64,000 bases of DNA from Laccaria trichodermophora. Lineage: Eukaryota > Basidiomycota > Agaricomycetes > Agaricales > Hydnangiaceae. The notes below the pieces were generated by a model that made no database searches, had not been told where the DNA came from, and saw nothing but the letters and a program-made list of their open reading frames with translations. Made by a program: the position numbers and the translations under genes. Shown piece after piece: positions 21,393 through 33,326 of this stretch. The stretch lies in contig JACTVC010000027.1 of assembly GCA_018417955.1 (NCBI GenBank), positions 1 to 64,000 of the forward strand, written 5' to 3'. Numbering within the stretch: position 1 is the first letter of the stretch; the number at the start of each line of letters is the position of its first letter.

Positions 21393-24300
21393 TTAAATGG
21401 GATTACATAATGAAGAACAACACTGGCTCCAGTTTATGCCATGAACAAAGTTGTTAAACTGAAGTAAGGTTGGAATGGCACCAATCACAGAAGCTGTCCT
21501 TGGCCAGAACAAACCAGATTTAGCTTGGTCTGGCAGCCAGAGAAGATGTGCATGATCTGGGAGCATGATCCAATTTTGATCATAATGGCAAAATTTCAAT
21601 ATTGTTATATCATAGGAGTCACAAGCATCCCACACTCTGACTGTCTTGTCACCAGATCCAGAGACAATGTGCCTGCCATCAGGAGAACATGCAACTGAAC
21701 CAACCCAAGAACCATGGCCTTTGAGAGGATCCATGACACTCTGACCTGTTTGAGCATCCCACACTCTGACTGTCTTGTCAGCAGACCCAGAGACAATGTG
21801 CCTGCCATCAGGAGAAAATGCAACTGAAGCAACATAATCATCATGGCCTTTGAGAGGATCCATGGTACTCTGACCTGTTTGGGCATCCCACACTCTGACT
21901 GTCTTGTCATGAGATCCAGAGACAATGTGCCTGCCATCAGGTGAAAATGCAACTGAAGTCACATAATCATCATGGCCTTTGAGAGGATCCATGACACTCT
22001 GACTTGTTTGAGCATCCCACACTCTGACTGTCTTGTCACCAGATCCAGAGACAATATGCCTGCCATCAGGAGAAAATGCAACTGAACCAACCCAAGAACC
22101 ATGGCCTTTGAGAGGATCCATGACACTCTGACCTGTTTGAGCATCCCACACTCTGACTGTCCTGTCACCAGATCCAGAGACAATGTGCCTGCCATTGGGA
22201 GAAAATGCAACTGAACTGACCCAAGAATCATGGCCTTTGATGGGATCCATGACACTCTGACCTGTTTGAGCATCCCAGACTCTGACTATCTCATCACCAG
22301 ATCCAGAGACAATGAGCCTGCCATCAGGAGAAAATGCAACTGAAGCAACATAATCATCATGGCCTTTGAGAGGATCCATGACACTCTGACCTGTTTGAGC
22401 ATCCCACACTCTGACTGTCTTGTCACCAGATCCAGAGACAATGTGCCTGCCATCAGGTGAAAATGCAACTGAACCAACCCAAGAACCATGGCCTTTGAGA
22501 GGATTCATGACACTCTGACCTGTTTGAGCATCCCACACTCTGACTATCTTGTCACCAGACCCAGAGACAATGTGCCTGCCATCAGGAGAAAATGCAACTC
22601 GACTAACCCAAGAATCATGGCCTTTGAGAGGATCCATGACACTCTGACCTGTTTGAGCATCCCACACTCTGACTATCTTGTCACCAGACCCAGAGACAAT
22701 GTGCCTGCCATCAGGAGAAAATGCAACTCGACTAACCCAAGAATCATGGCCTTTGAGAGGATCCATGACACTCTGACCTGTTTGAGCATCCCACACTCTG
22801 ACTGTCTTGTCATAAGATCCAGAGACAATGTGCCTGCCATCAGGTGAAAATGCAACTGAAGTCACATAATGATCATGGCCTTTGAGAGGATCCATGACAC
22901 TCTGACCTGTTTGAGCATCCCACACTCTGACTGTCTCATCATGAGATCCAGAAACAATGTGCCTGCCATCAGGAGAAAATGCAACTGAAGTCACATAATC
23001 ATCATGGCCTTTGAGAGGATCCATGACACTCTGACCTGTTTGAGCATCCCACACTCTGACTGTCTCGTCATGAGATCCAGAGACAATGCACCTGCCATCA
23101 GGAGAAAATGCAACTGAAGTCACATAATCATCATGGCCTTTGAGAGGGTCCATGACACTCTGACCTGTTTGAGCATCCCACACTCTGACTGTCTCGTCAT
23201 GAGATCCAGAGACAATGCACCTGCCATCAGGAGAAAATGCAACTGAAGTCACATAATCATCATGGCCTTTGAGAGGGTCCATGACACTCTGACCTGTTTG
23301 AGCATCCCACACTCTGACTGTCTTGTCACCAGATCCAGAGACAATGTGCCTGCCATCAGGTGAAAATGCAACTGAAGTCACATAATCATCATGGCCTTTG
23401 AGAGGATCCATGACACTCTGACCTGTTTGAGCATCCCACACTCTGACTGTATTGTCACGAGATCCAGAGACAATGTGCCTTCCATCAGGTGAAAATGCAA
23501 CTGAAGTAAGATAATCATCATGGCCCACAAGTTTGAGGAAACATTTCTCTGACCAATGTTCCCTTTGACCAATCTTCACAGTCAATGTCTTCTGAAATAA
23601 CTTCAGAAAATGCAAAGAGATCTTTGAACTTTGTGGAGCAAATGGCAGTGCTGACAAATAAATATGTGGTGCTGCATCAGATATTGGTTCCAAAAATTCC
23701 ATGACAAATCTATTTGCATCTTTTGCAAAGTCTGATAAGCTAGGTTTTGAAACCTACATTATTTTCATGTCAGTATCATAGTAAATTATACATATCTTTA
23801 CTCACTTTGCTCCAATTTGCAGCTGACAATAATAGTTGAGCAGCATGGTTTACAGTTCCCATCAAGCTCATAATTTCTAGCCAGTGTAAAAGATGGACCA
23901 TCAAAAATGTCTCCAATGCTTCCTGAACTTTCGGCTGCAGGCTTTTATCACAATCCTCCTGCAGATAGCTGGCCCAGAAGTAGCTTGCATGATCTAAAGC
24001 TGTAGATTTGACACTCTCAAGGTGATCATTGAGATCTGGTATGTTTTTGTTCAAAATATATGATGTTTTTATATCAAAGAAGTTAAATCTTAGTTTGGCA
24101 TTCAGAAATTTCAAACAAGACCCAGCAAAGCAGAGACTATAGAACTGAGGATCAAGCCACAAGTCTTGAGAGCGCTCAATATCAAGGAGAAAATCTGCCA
24201 CTGACTGGTGGCAAATACGCAAATACCCTGTATCACTGATGGATAAAATTGGACTGAGTTGACCCATCATTGAATTTAGCAACACATCTTTTACTTCCAG

Positions 24301-26408
24301 AAGCTCAGTTAGATCTTTGATACGAAGTGGATTCTTTGCAATGATTATTGAACCCAGAACCAACTTTAAACTTGTTTTCTCTGGTTTCCTGAGACCTTGC
24401 AAAGCAACAGAAATAATCTGACAATACAGGATGTCAATGACATCAACTCCTTCTCCAGAATGAGCAGAAATGATATTTAGCCTCTCTTCAGGATCACCTC
24501 CATCAAACAAGATAAAATCCATTGCAGATTTAGCCCAGACAAATAGTCCAGCAGCCTTTCTCACAAGAAAAGATATTTTGTCTGGACCAGGCCACTTTGG
24601 AGGCAACCAATTTGCCTCAGAAAACCTTGCAACAAAGTATTTTTCAAGGTCATCATAAGTCTGAGGAGAGACCTCATGTCCAGTATTCAGATTATGATAA
24701 ACACTGACAGATTTTAGTCGACTCTGAATCTTAAGATAATGGCGGCTTGTAATGAGGAGTTTGAAAGATTTAGACAGCTGAGACCAGGATACTAATGAAG
24801 GAAGCAGTTTCTCATATGTGTCACATTCATCAAGAGCATCAACAACAACAAGAAGAGGTTCCACAGTGGCCCCATAAACTTTTTGTAAAGGCTTGGCAAT
24901 AAGATGATCAAATTGCATAGAAATATCAAGACCTCTGATGTCAGCTTTCTGAGTCTCCAGTGCCTGAGCAATAGACTTTCCAAAATCACTAGATCTCAAA
25001 GAAAGGTCCAAAGCAATATGTCTCCATAAGTTGTCTGGATCCCGAAGCTCAGCCTCATCATGACAGAAAAAGAATCTTCCAGAGAGACAGTTGAAATCAG
25101 CAACCACAGTTGAAGCAATTGTTGTCTTTCCAGAGCCAGGACTGCCAGAAAGCCAGAAAATATTAGGCTCATTCAGATCATTAACCCATGTGTTAATAAG
25201 AGTGAGCACATCCTTTCGAGTCCCAGGCATACACCTGTCTCTTACTTTGCCATGTGATGGATCCTTGAGCTCTTGCAGCCATTTTTGTACCTAGATTGTT
25301 CATTAACAATATAAGCAGATGATAGATTTCACCTGTTTTATAACTTACATTTGCTGCCTCAAGTCCTCTGTTGTCATTGATATTGATCTATAGTATACCA
25401 ATGGTCTTAAGAAAGGAGCATTTGAAACAAGCTGATTACTTACAATATTTGCAGAATTGAAGACACCATCATTGATTTGAAAATCATGTGCATGAGCAAA
25501 CATATTTCCCTGAGATACTGCAGAAGGAAAAGGGTTATAAAGAAATAGTATCAGAAAGCAAGTTTGTACATACCATTTTCTGTGGTTGTGGGCCTTTCAC
25601 CAACATGTCTTTTCTCAATAGACATATTGGGCACGGTCATTATGGGACCTTCCAAAATATCCCTCTTGACATCTGTACAAATTAAGAAATAACACCAAGT
25701 TGAATATTTATAATTTGACTCACTTGATTCTTCCTCAACACTGAGATAGACCTGAAAGTTGGGCTGAATAATCAATGAATGAGATGATAAAAAAATGTGA
25801 ATATGTATGATATACACTCACAAGTGCATTTAGTTTGACCTGGAAATCTGCAATATATTCTTGATCCTTTCTAAAATTGGCCAATCTCTTGCATGGACTC
25901 TGTTGCTGGATCTTGATCACATCTTCTTTCAAATGGTTCAAAATGCTAGTGCATGACTTCAATCAAGGAGGTATCCACAATAAAACCAGTACAACCACAC
26001 ACCCTCTCAAATTATCGAAATTGGGTTGCAACGTCAACAGGATTTGACTCTCGTTGTATTGACAGGTAGCCTGAACAATTCCCGCAATCTTCTCAACCAG
26101 ACTCGCAGAAAAAGTGGCCCAATCCTTCTTATTGATCTTGAATTTCTGACATTGTCGCATAGATAGACGGATGAAATGGTTGAAGTAGGGACACACACCT
26201 GAACGATCCCAATGATGGCTAATGCTTCGACGACCACCGCTTTCAGAGGTGGATAGGTGTTGCCAGACGCAGCGACAACCTCGAGCGCAGAAAGACCGCC
26301 GCCGCCGATCACTTGCAGAACGTCATTTCCGACGGGACTCAACCCAGTAGTATTCATATTGTTCGTCTTGTTGGTGTCGTTGGTACCGATAGTCGCGTTT
26401 GCGTTCAT
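21393..26408 (-). CDS. NACHT-WD40 NLR receptor, left copy
   Basis: An NLR-type STAND ATPase, of the class used by fungi for non-self recognition and programmed cell death. Start ATG is at 26408. Nine exons are inferred by matching the right copy, all with GT-AG junctions, giving about 1524 residues. The N-terminal part (SALEVVAASGNTYPPLKAVVVEAL...) resembles the four-helix MLKL/HeLo-like domains of basidiomycete NLRs; this is family-level inference. NACHT shows Walker A GSPGSGKT (at about 25146) and Walker B LLVVVDALDECD. The C-terminal exon encodes 15 WD40 units of exactly 43 residues and a conserved tail (FWPRTASVIGA...NNFVHGINWSQC). No stop or frameshift was seen. The gene is almost free of CpG from exon 3 onward. 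It adjoins the transposon nest on its 3' side. Confidence 0.92.
21591..23525 (-). repeat. 15 x 129-bp WD40 repeat array, left NLR
   Basis: Each unit follows GH-x3-V-x-SVAFSPDGRHIVSGS-x-D-x-TVRVWDAQTGQSVMDPLK. Units are nearly identical in DNA. Variation concentrates at repeat positions 3-5, 7-8, 17, 23 and 25-26. The left array favours DDY, DSW and GSW at positions 3-5. The last unit ends in the C-terminal tail. Only about five CpG occur in 1.9 kb. Confidence 0.95.
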
Positions 26409-28564
26409 GATGATGGTGGTTGATAACAAGAAGGTTAGAGCGTCAATCAAACGTCAATTCCCATAAGGGCGTAGTAGTCATGTGACCACAAAATATTGCA
26501 ACGTTTTCTGTGAGTACCAAGAACTGCGACAGGATTATGGGTCTAGCTAGGTCCCCTTCCTACGATTTCTTAACCATTCCTACTATTGAAGGCCAGTTTC
26601 TGTCCCAAAACACGGATCTGCACAATGCAATCCTCCTGCTAACGCGACCACAGGATTGCGGTTATCCAAACTCACATCTCAACTCGAACTAACAATCCCT
26701 TTTCGTTGTCCCATGATCCCCATCCACAGGAACTCGAGACTACCGATCTCGGTAGCCGACCACGGCCTTGCACAGCACTAGACGTATGGCCTATGGTGAG
26801 GCCAAACCACGCTGCAGCACGCCGTTACTGAGAAGCCACAGTGCTCCACAACGCAGACGAAACGCAGCTGCGGCCGTCCCCACGCGGCAATCCCTGCTCC
26901 ATGACGACGTTGAACATCCGCCGGAAGTTGATCTCCTTGATCGCATGTCACCCGTACGCTCGTCCTCCGCCCCCTCTCCCCGATGCCAAGTGTCCAACAG
27001 TCCACCGTTCCACCGCCGACCCAAGCATCGTCAATCCGAGGCGTCACATATCACCTCGCAAGCCGTCTGTTTATCAGAAGCGCATTGTAGCTCTAGATTG
27101 GATTAGTGAGAGAAAAGGAGCGGAGCAGATGAAATCTCAGTTACCAAATCAAATCGATTGGCCTACCACAGCCGGACCCCATATATGTGGTGTGTTAACG
27201 AGCGGAATGGAAGATTGAGATGCCCAGTTTCCGAACAACCCGTGGTATGTTTGAGATCATGGCCCCACCGAACGGTACAATCGAGCCAACTTGACCTCTG
27301 CCGACCTGAGGGCACATCAGCGACAGCTGAAACTTTAACATTGAACAAACCTACATCCTCCAAGTGTCCGGCAATCACTCTTGTCCACGGTCATCTGCCA
27401 TATCAGTGCACAAGGTTGTGAGGCTTGCCGGGTGATGATCTTTAAATGGTGTTTCCTTTTCTAATCTCGCTACCCGAAAAGTTTTAACTGTGAGGAGGGT
27501 TAGATGAAAGCGACGAAAAGCAGAGAGGATCCTTACCTGCGTTTGAGTTACGGTAAAGAACGTCTCAGGAGAAATGGGCGCCCGCGAGCGGCTTGCGATA
27601 GACACAGTCCTTGATAATGTGTGATTGAGTGGAAGACGGATCTGAAGTGGAAAAAATTCCTTACCGTTGTTCATCGACGCATCAAGATGATCCACAAATC
27701 TGCATTCGAGAGCGTCCTGTAAGCTGCCTTGGTGAAATTGGCGTTCATTGCCTTCATCGAAGATCGATGAGGATGCGGCAAAAGGGGAGAAAGAGTGTTG
27801 GGGAGGCGTGTGGCATGCGAACCGACATCGGAAATCCAAGGATCGCGGGCGTTAGAGGCAGCCAAAAGTCTACGCGAAGGTCTTGTACAGAAAGAGATGG
27901 GGACGTCGAAATAGTCATGCCAGGTCAACTCTGCGGATTGACGAAATGAGATGAGAATGTTGGCAGATGAGAAAAGAGGACGTACCCATTAGGTGGCATG
28001 ATATCAAGGTGGTGGCTTGGCAACGCCTTATCCTCCCAGAAACTGCGCGAAGGGCCAGACGATGGGCCCTCATGCGTACGTAGAGCAGAGAATGTGAGCA
28101 CCAGGTGAGCACCCTAGCTGGAAGAGTGATGGTCATGATCAGGATATGGTGATTGATCTTGACTCTGCCCATCACGCGCACCCACGATGAAAAAATTGAA
28201 CCCTTCTCCAAGGCCCCCGAACAGACTCAATGCTGATCATGAATTTCTTCAAGAGCTGCTGTATACATGGGCTAAATAGATTGGTGCGTTTCCTCCATCC
28301 CTCCTTGTTCTTCTTCTCATCGCCTGCAGCATACTAACCGCCACCGATTCGAAGACGCTCTTATCATCATTTTAAGCGGTTCTTCCTGGGCTCCTTCAGC
28401 CGATAACTGGGCCATCATACCCGTGTTTTATCTGAATACTTACCAGAAGTGGCTTAGCAGATGGTGATTGATAAATAGGCCAGTTCGAGAAGAGCAGTGT
28501 GTGCCAAACACCGCCCATTCCAACGTTAACCTTCTACTTCTACCCATCTGAATCATTAGTATCC
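26409..28564. other. Duplicated stretch without a supported gene (left)
   Basis: It matches 50184-52671 in inverted orientation, though with many indels. Open frames exist on both strands (for example around 27375-28211, minus) but reading frames differ between the two copies, so I regard them as chance or as a decayed gene. A candidate remnant reads SFWEDKALPSHHLDIM on the minus strand near 28000-28060 and is conserved in the right copy as RFWEDKALSSHLLDIM. The last few hundred bases are the conserved promoter region of the GS-family gene. Confidence 0.5.
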
Positions 28565-30301
28565 ATGGCCGAACCAGAACCTGCACAACCACCACCAGAG
28601 CAGATAGGCGTCGTCTACACTCCCTTCACCAGTCCTCAACTTTATCCGTCGGACGAAAGGGATTTCATCAGGAAAAACGTGCCTCAAGCGATTGGCTTCA
28701 TCCGCATTCAATGGGTCGACCTTATTAACAACATCAGATATCGCGTCGTCACTAGAGCGTATTTTGCGAAACTCCTTTCATCGGCGCGCCCAGGCGTGTC
28801 AATTACCAAATGCGCGTTAGGGCTCATCTTTTTGTCGCTGGCTGATGGATTCAGGTAAGTCTTCTCTTTCTGTTTTGGAATTCGTAGTCTCACTTCTTAC
28901 TGTTGGAAAGCCCTATAGGAGAATACCTCTATGCCCTCGACCTCTCCTCATTCCGAGTGAGCGGGCACCAGCCTCGCCATGCAGTGGTTATGGGTTGGTT
29001 TCAGGAGAAAACAAAGCTTCCAGGACGGAACGGACGACTAACATACGAGGTCGATCTCTGTCCACGTACGATACTTCGTCGAGTCGTCGAGTGCGTACAT
29101 TCCTCTTCCTCTTCCTCACCACCCTTTCTTCTTCCGCTGACATCCCCTCTAGAAAAGCCAAAAACGAACTCAACCTCTCCTTCCTCATCGGCGTCGAATC
29201 CGAATTCATCCTCCTAAAACAAACGAACCCCATTGAAGCAGTGAACAACCACGGATGGTCCAACTCCGCCGCTCTACCCTCCGGCTCCGTCGAGGCGAAG
29301 GTCTTGGAGGAAATAGCAGATGCCTTGAGCGCCGCTGGGATAGAGCTGCAGATGTATCATGCCGAAGCTGCCCCGGGACAATATGAAGTTGTTACAGGGC
29401 CGTTGGGACCACTTCAAGCGGCGGACGCACTGGTGCATACGAGGGAGACGATTTACAACATTGCCAGTACACATGGGTTGAGGGCTACGTTCGCTCCGAG
29501 GGTTTATATGGATAGCTGTACGTCTCCCTCCTCTCTACCATCTCATCATCTTGGTAACTAAACCACAAATACAGGCGGAAGCGCAGCACACACACACATA
29601 TCCATTCACTCCTCCACCCCACCCTCCCCTTCGACCTCCTCACCAAACTTGACATCCCTCGAAGCCTCCTTCCTAGCTGGGCTCCTCGCCCACCTCCCCC
29701 CCCTATCAATCCTCACACTCCCCCTCAGCGCCTCCTACAAACGCATGGTCGACGGTGCCTGGTCAGGGGGCACCTACGTCTGTTGGGGGACCGATAACCG
29801 CGAAGCTCCAATAAGGCTATGTAACGCCACCTCTCCCGCGTCCAGAAACTTTGAAGTGAAATGCGTAGATGGGACGTCGAATCCGTACTTGGCGTTTGCG
29901 GGGCTTATAGCGGCTGGTGTGGAGGGTGGTGTGAAAATCAATAGGGCACTTGAGGTGAGGGATTGTAATGCCCATGGAAAAGTTGGGAAGACGGCGGCGG
30001 AGATGGGGGAGGAGGAGAGGGCGAGGTGTGGGATTACGGAGAGGCTGCCGCTGAATTGGGAAGAGGCACGGGAGGCGTTTAGGGGTGATGCGGTACTTGG
30101 GGAGGCGTTTGGAGAGGCGTTTGTTACGGCGTATTTGAATGTTAATAAGGTGCAGTTTCTGATTTCTGTGCTGGAGAGGACTGACTGATTGTGGGGTGTT
30201 TTGTTGCATAGACGTTGAAGGAGAAGTTGACTGTGAAGGAGAGGTTGACTGATGGGCTTGATGAAGAGGCGACTTTGAAGCTTCTCGTTGAGAATTACTG
30301 A
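28565..30301 (+). CDS. FluG-like glutamine-synthetase-family protein, intact copy
   Basis: A type I glutamine-synthetase-fold enzyme, similar to the catalytic C-terminal part of FluG; the substrate is unknown. The N-terminal amidohydrolase part of FluG is absent. Exons 28565-28854, 28911-29090, 29153-29517, 29575-30149 and 30212-30301 are phase-consistent, giving 499 residues. Seen: FIRIQWVDLINN, GVESEFILL (Glu pair), QYEVVTGPLGPLQAADALVHTRETIYNIA, ATFAPRVYMDSCGSAAHTHIS, and SRNFEVKCVDGTSNPYLAFAGLIAAG. Residues 21-45 do not match the right copy, whose version looks more canonical (KKGIEEVIERIRHLTW); the left copy may have an altered N-terminus. Its start and promoter are shared with the right copy up to about 28500. 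Confidence 0.88.
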
Positions 30302-30459
30302 TATCACTATATGGAACAGATTCTAGGTGAACACGGGAATTAGTAACCTCCATACGGCTCCCGTACCTTCAATCTCGGTTCACCACTAACCAAAACCCTC
30401 TCACGAAATCCCAGAAGAAACAAACCAATCGGGTGCACCACGAAGCATGTCCTACGGCC

Positions 30460-30556
30460 TTCTTTCATCTTGACCTTGTACGATATAAATGTAACATGAA
30501 TTGTACAATACAGGCTTGGGCTTATATATAGAAATACATGTCATATGGCAGTACCA
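30460..30556. repeat. Direct repeat flanking kinase-like gene, copy 1
   Basis: This segment with TCTTGACCTTGTAC, AACATG(A)ATTGTAC and AGAAATACATGTCATA...CAGTACC recurs in the same orientation at 31700-31800. The single equivalent in the right arm (48300-48370, inverted) resembles copy 2 most. Confidence 0.75.
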
Positions 30557-30598
30557 ATCAAGTACCAATGAGACAATCCGCCGGACTGAAAATTTCAT

Positions 30599-31561
30599 TC
30601 AAATGTCTTCATCTTCGTCCCAACCAGGTCTGTCAAACCTGGTGGACCGCTCATATGTCCAAATGTCCTTTCCTATTTGCTGTTCCACCTTCATGCCCAA
30701 CACGCATCCCATAGCTCCCGATTCGTCCTGATCTCGCTTTGCCTTCCTCCAGTACTCATCTGTCTGGCCATGTTGCTTCAAACGACAATCAGCCAGGTCA
30801 ATCAAGACAACAGGATATGGTTCTGGCTCGGCGTCCCCAGCATTACTAAATGCCGACTCGCGTACGAGGACATTGTCTATGCGAACATCGGAATTGAGGA
30901 CGTCGAAATCGGAGGCTCGGTCAATGAGCTCGACAGCCATATCCGCGACTCGCTTCAAAAGGTCGATAGGCAGGGGAGGCACGCGACTTGTCCATGTGCT
31001 CACGAAATTGCGAAGGGATATGGATGGAATATATTCCAACAGGAGCCCTTTGACTGTTGTGCCGTCTAGTCGTGAAAGGGAGACGGAGCAGTAGAGCTTG
31101 GGCAACCAGGTCCCTTGACCTTCTTTTAACCTTTCGTAGGTCTGCTTCTCCTGTTTGTAAAACAATTGGCATCGTTCTTGGAGATAAGCCTCGAACTCTC
31201 CATCGCTCATGTCTTCTTCGCCGTGGAAAGATTTACGGGGACTCTCCTGTAGTAGATACTGCCGATAAGCGAGCTCTTTGGTCTCAGACCAGGGTTGGTT
31301 GTTGTCCACCTCCTCTCGGAAGTTGACCATGCAGCGATAGTCGTATAGTTTCAGGACAGCTTCGCTTGCGCCCACGGAGGCGGGATCGAGTAGGGAAACC
31401 CTAACGACCGGAGACATCGTGAAAGGGTAAAAGGCATGAGTAACTTTTGCGGATATATTGAATGTTCTGCCAGTGTCATTGAGTGATTCAGCGGAGAGGT
31501 TGAGCTCCGCTCCTGGTGAGGTATAAGCTTGGATTGCCAGATGATGATGTTCTTCCATCAC
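30599..31561 (-). CDS. Protein-kinase-like protein (phosphotransferase fold)
   Basis: A 320-residue single-exon frame. A beta-3 lysine motif is seen (EAVLKLYDYR), then a hinge-like LLLEYIPSISLRNF, a catalytic-loop-like SDVRIDNVLV (HRD replaced by NSD, with the Asp and Asn kept) and VVLIDLADC in place of DFG (Asp kept). This pattern fits the fungal kinase-like and aminoglycoside-phosphotransferase-like proteins common in Agaricomycetes. Catalysis is possible but the missing His makes it uncertain. The gene lies between the GS-family and GH105 genes only in the left arm, bracketed by direct repeats of about 100 bp. Confidence 0.7.
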   Translation of the reverse strand: MMEEHHHLAIQAYTSPGAELNLSAESLNDTGRTFNISAKVTHAFYPFTMSPVVRVSLLDPASVGASEAVLKLYDYRCMVNFREEVDNNQPWSETKELAYRQYLLQESPRKSFHGEEDMSDGEFEAYLQERCQLFYKQEKQTYERLKEGQGTWLPKLYCSVSLSRLDGTTVKGLLLEYIPSISLRNFVSTWTSRVPPLPIDLLKRVADMAVELIDRASDFDVLNSDVRIDNVLVRESAFSNAGDAEPEPYPVVLIDLADCRLKQHGQTDEYWRKAKRDQDESGAMGCVLGMKVEQQIGKDIWTYERSTRFDRPGWDEDEDI

Positions 31562-31699
31562 TGGACTCGATGGGTCTCGTCCTGCTGGAAATGCTTCTAC
31601 ACCTGGTCACGGTGAGGGCCGAATTGCGTCTCTGATAGACATTAGCAGGCACAAAGCCAGCAATGGCTGTGTCGACCAAAACTGCAATATCAATGTCAA

Positions 31700-31800
31700 G
31701 GATTTTTGCTTTTTTGATCTTGATTTTGTACATATAACATGCAATTGTACATTACCTGGACTTACATAGCATAGAAATACATGTCATACAACAGTACCTG
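31700..31800. repeat. Direct repeat flanking kinase-like gene, copy 2
   Basis: Partner of 30460-30556, sharing TTGTACAT/ATTGTACA, CATAGAAATACATGTCATA and CAGTACC. It resembles the 3' flank of the GS/GH105 gene pair in the right arm. Confidence 0.75.
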
Positions 31801-31906
31801 TGTCCGAAATCGTTACAAACGATGTGCTCGACTGTAAACTCAACAATTGACGTTCGACATCAAAGTGAATCGAAGTGGCAGCGAATCAATCCCACCAGAA
31901 AGGTGT

Positions 31907-33316
31907 TCACCCCGATATCTTGCCAAATATATCCAAAGCTCTCCTCAGCCCACCATGCATCCGCTTCTTCACCATCCTTCGTGAATTCCCCGTCGTCGTC
32001 GCTGCCCCAGCAGTCGCAGAGGTCGTCGTAGAAGCAGCCAACGGATTCCCACAAACTTCTGCGTAGACACAATCCCTCCACGCCGCATACATCAACACCA
32101 CAAAATTTTGCCCCTCTGGACTACCAGACGTATACGGCGTCGTATCGTGCCAGTTTAGCGGGTTCACTGCTGGCGTTGCTATTCCCGTTTTGGTGATGTG
32201 TGGGTTGCCGGAGGCGTCGTAGGCACCTAGGACGGCGCGGATGTTGTCTGCCCATGATATGTAACTGGAAACGGTGGAGGAAGAGGTAGAATTGGAGGAG
32301 TTGGAGGAGGAAGAAAAAACGTCTGGACGGAGAACAGCCATGCGATACGCTACGCTCGCCAACAGCGTACTCCCCGAAATCTCAGGGAACCCCTGTCCAT
32401 CACCACTCGTATCGTTCAAATAATTCCTCAACAACCCAAAACTCATCGGTGAGCTCATCGCCCCGTCTAATATCTCTTTAATGTACCCCGTCAACCCCTT
32501 CACCGCATCTGCCTGCGCACTCCCATTAAGTTGTTGCGCGAAAGGGGATTTAAGAAACGTAGCGAGGACGCGTGTCATCCCAGCTGCTGCCCACCCGTTC
32601 CCTGTTGACCAGAGTCCTGTGTCTTGGTTCTGGGGACCTATGATGTGCATCCACGCTCCGCCGCTCGAAGGTTGGAGGACTTGTCGGTAGAGTTGGCATT
32701 GAGTGAACGATTGGAGGAGGATTGACGCGTTTTGGGTGTCTGCGCCGTAGTAGGCCAGGAACGGTGGGACCATGTATACGAAATCTGCCCTGAAGGAGGT
32801 CAGTACTAGTCACGACGGAGGAAATGAAAGGTACCAAAGCTCAGCAACGTCCGGACGATGCGATATCGCCCCATTCGACCATCGTGGGATCTGAGTGAGC
32901 AGCGCATCCACCGTCTCCTTTGCAGCAGCCGTATACTCCCCATCCAACTTACCCAACATCACCGCACTCACTCCCAAACTCGACGGATCACCCGCAGCAC
33001 CGCTACCCGCACTCAACGCCGCATACCCCATCCCAAAATCCACCTTTGACGACGCATAGTTCAAAGCGATGACCCTCGCTGCTGGTAGTGCTGGTATCGG
33101 GAACGGGGTCGCGCCAAAGACGGAGAATTGGGGTGTGAAGAGTTCGAGTTGGGCTTCGGCGGATGTTCCGTATTCCCATGAGTAGCGGGGGAGGGATTGG
33201 GCGAGGGAGAGGACGTTTTTGATGGAGAAGCCTGGGTTGTAGGGAAGCGGGTTGTAGGTTGTTAACGTTGCGGAGAGGAGGGCGATGGTGTTGAGGATGG
33301 TGTTGTTCCCCGCCAT
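31907..33316 (-). CDS. GH105/GH88-type unsaturated glycosyl hydrolase, left copy
   Basis: A six-hairpin glycosidase of the unsaturated rhamnogalacturonyl-hydrolase type, which cleaves unsaturated uronic ends of lyase-generated pectin oligomers. Exon 1 is 33316-32835, the intron 32834-32790, exon 2 32789-31907; 454 residues. Family hallmarks: SWEYGTSAEAQLEL, ISHRPDVAELWADFVYMVPPFLAYYGAD (catalytic-region Asp in WADF), WMHIIGPQNQDTGLWSTGNGWAAAGMTRVL, and SYISWADNIRAVL. No secretion signal is visible at this start; an unseen upstream exon or an intracellular role are alternatives. It is nearly identical to the right copy but has a 9-residue Ser/Asn insertion after VFSS. Confidence 0.87.
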
Positions 33317-33326
33317 TGTTGCAAGG

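Larger units (their letters stand above)
21196..33326. repeat. Left arm of large inverted duplication
   Basis: This 12.1 kb segment matches 46751-57868 in inverted orientation: NLR, noncoding stretch, GS-family gene and GH105 gene in mirrored order, with intron positions conserved. The match ends at the GH105 start codon region (GCCTTGCAA) inwardly, and outwardly at CTTCCATTTT, where the TIR at 21195 begins. It carries an extra segment of about 1.3 kb (kinase-like gene) absent from the other arm. Confidence 0.93.

Noticed and set aside
21591..23525. Regular repeats resembling a CRISPR array
   Set aside because: Units of 129 bp encode WD40 repeats without unique spacers, in a eukaryotic gene.
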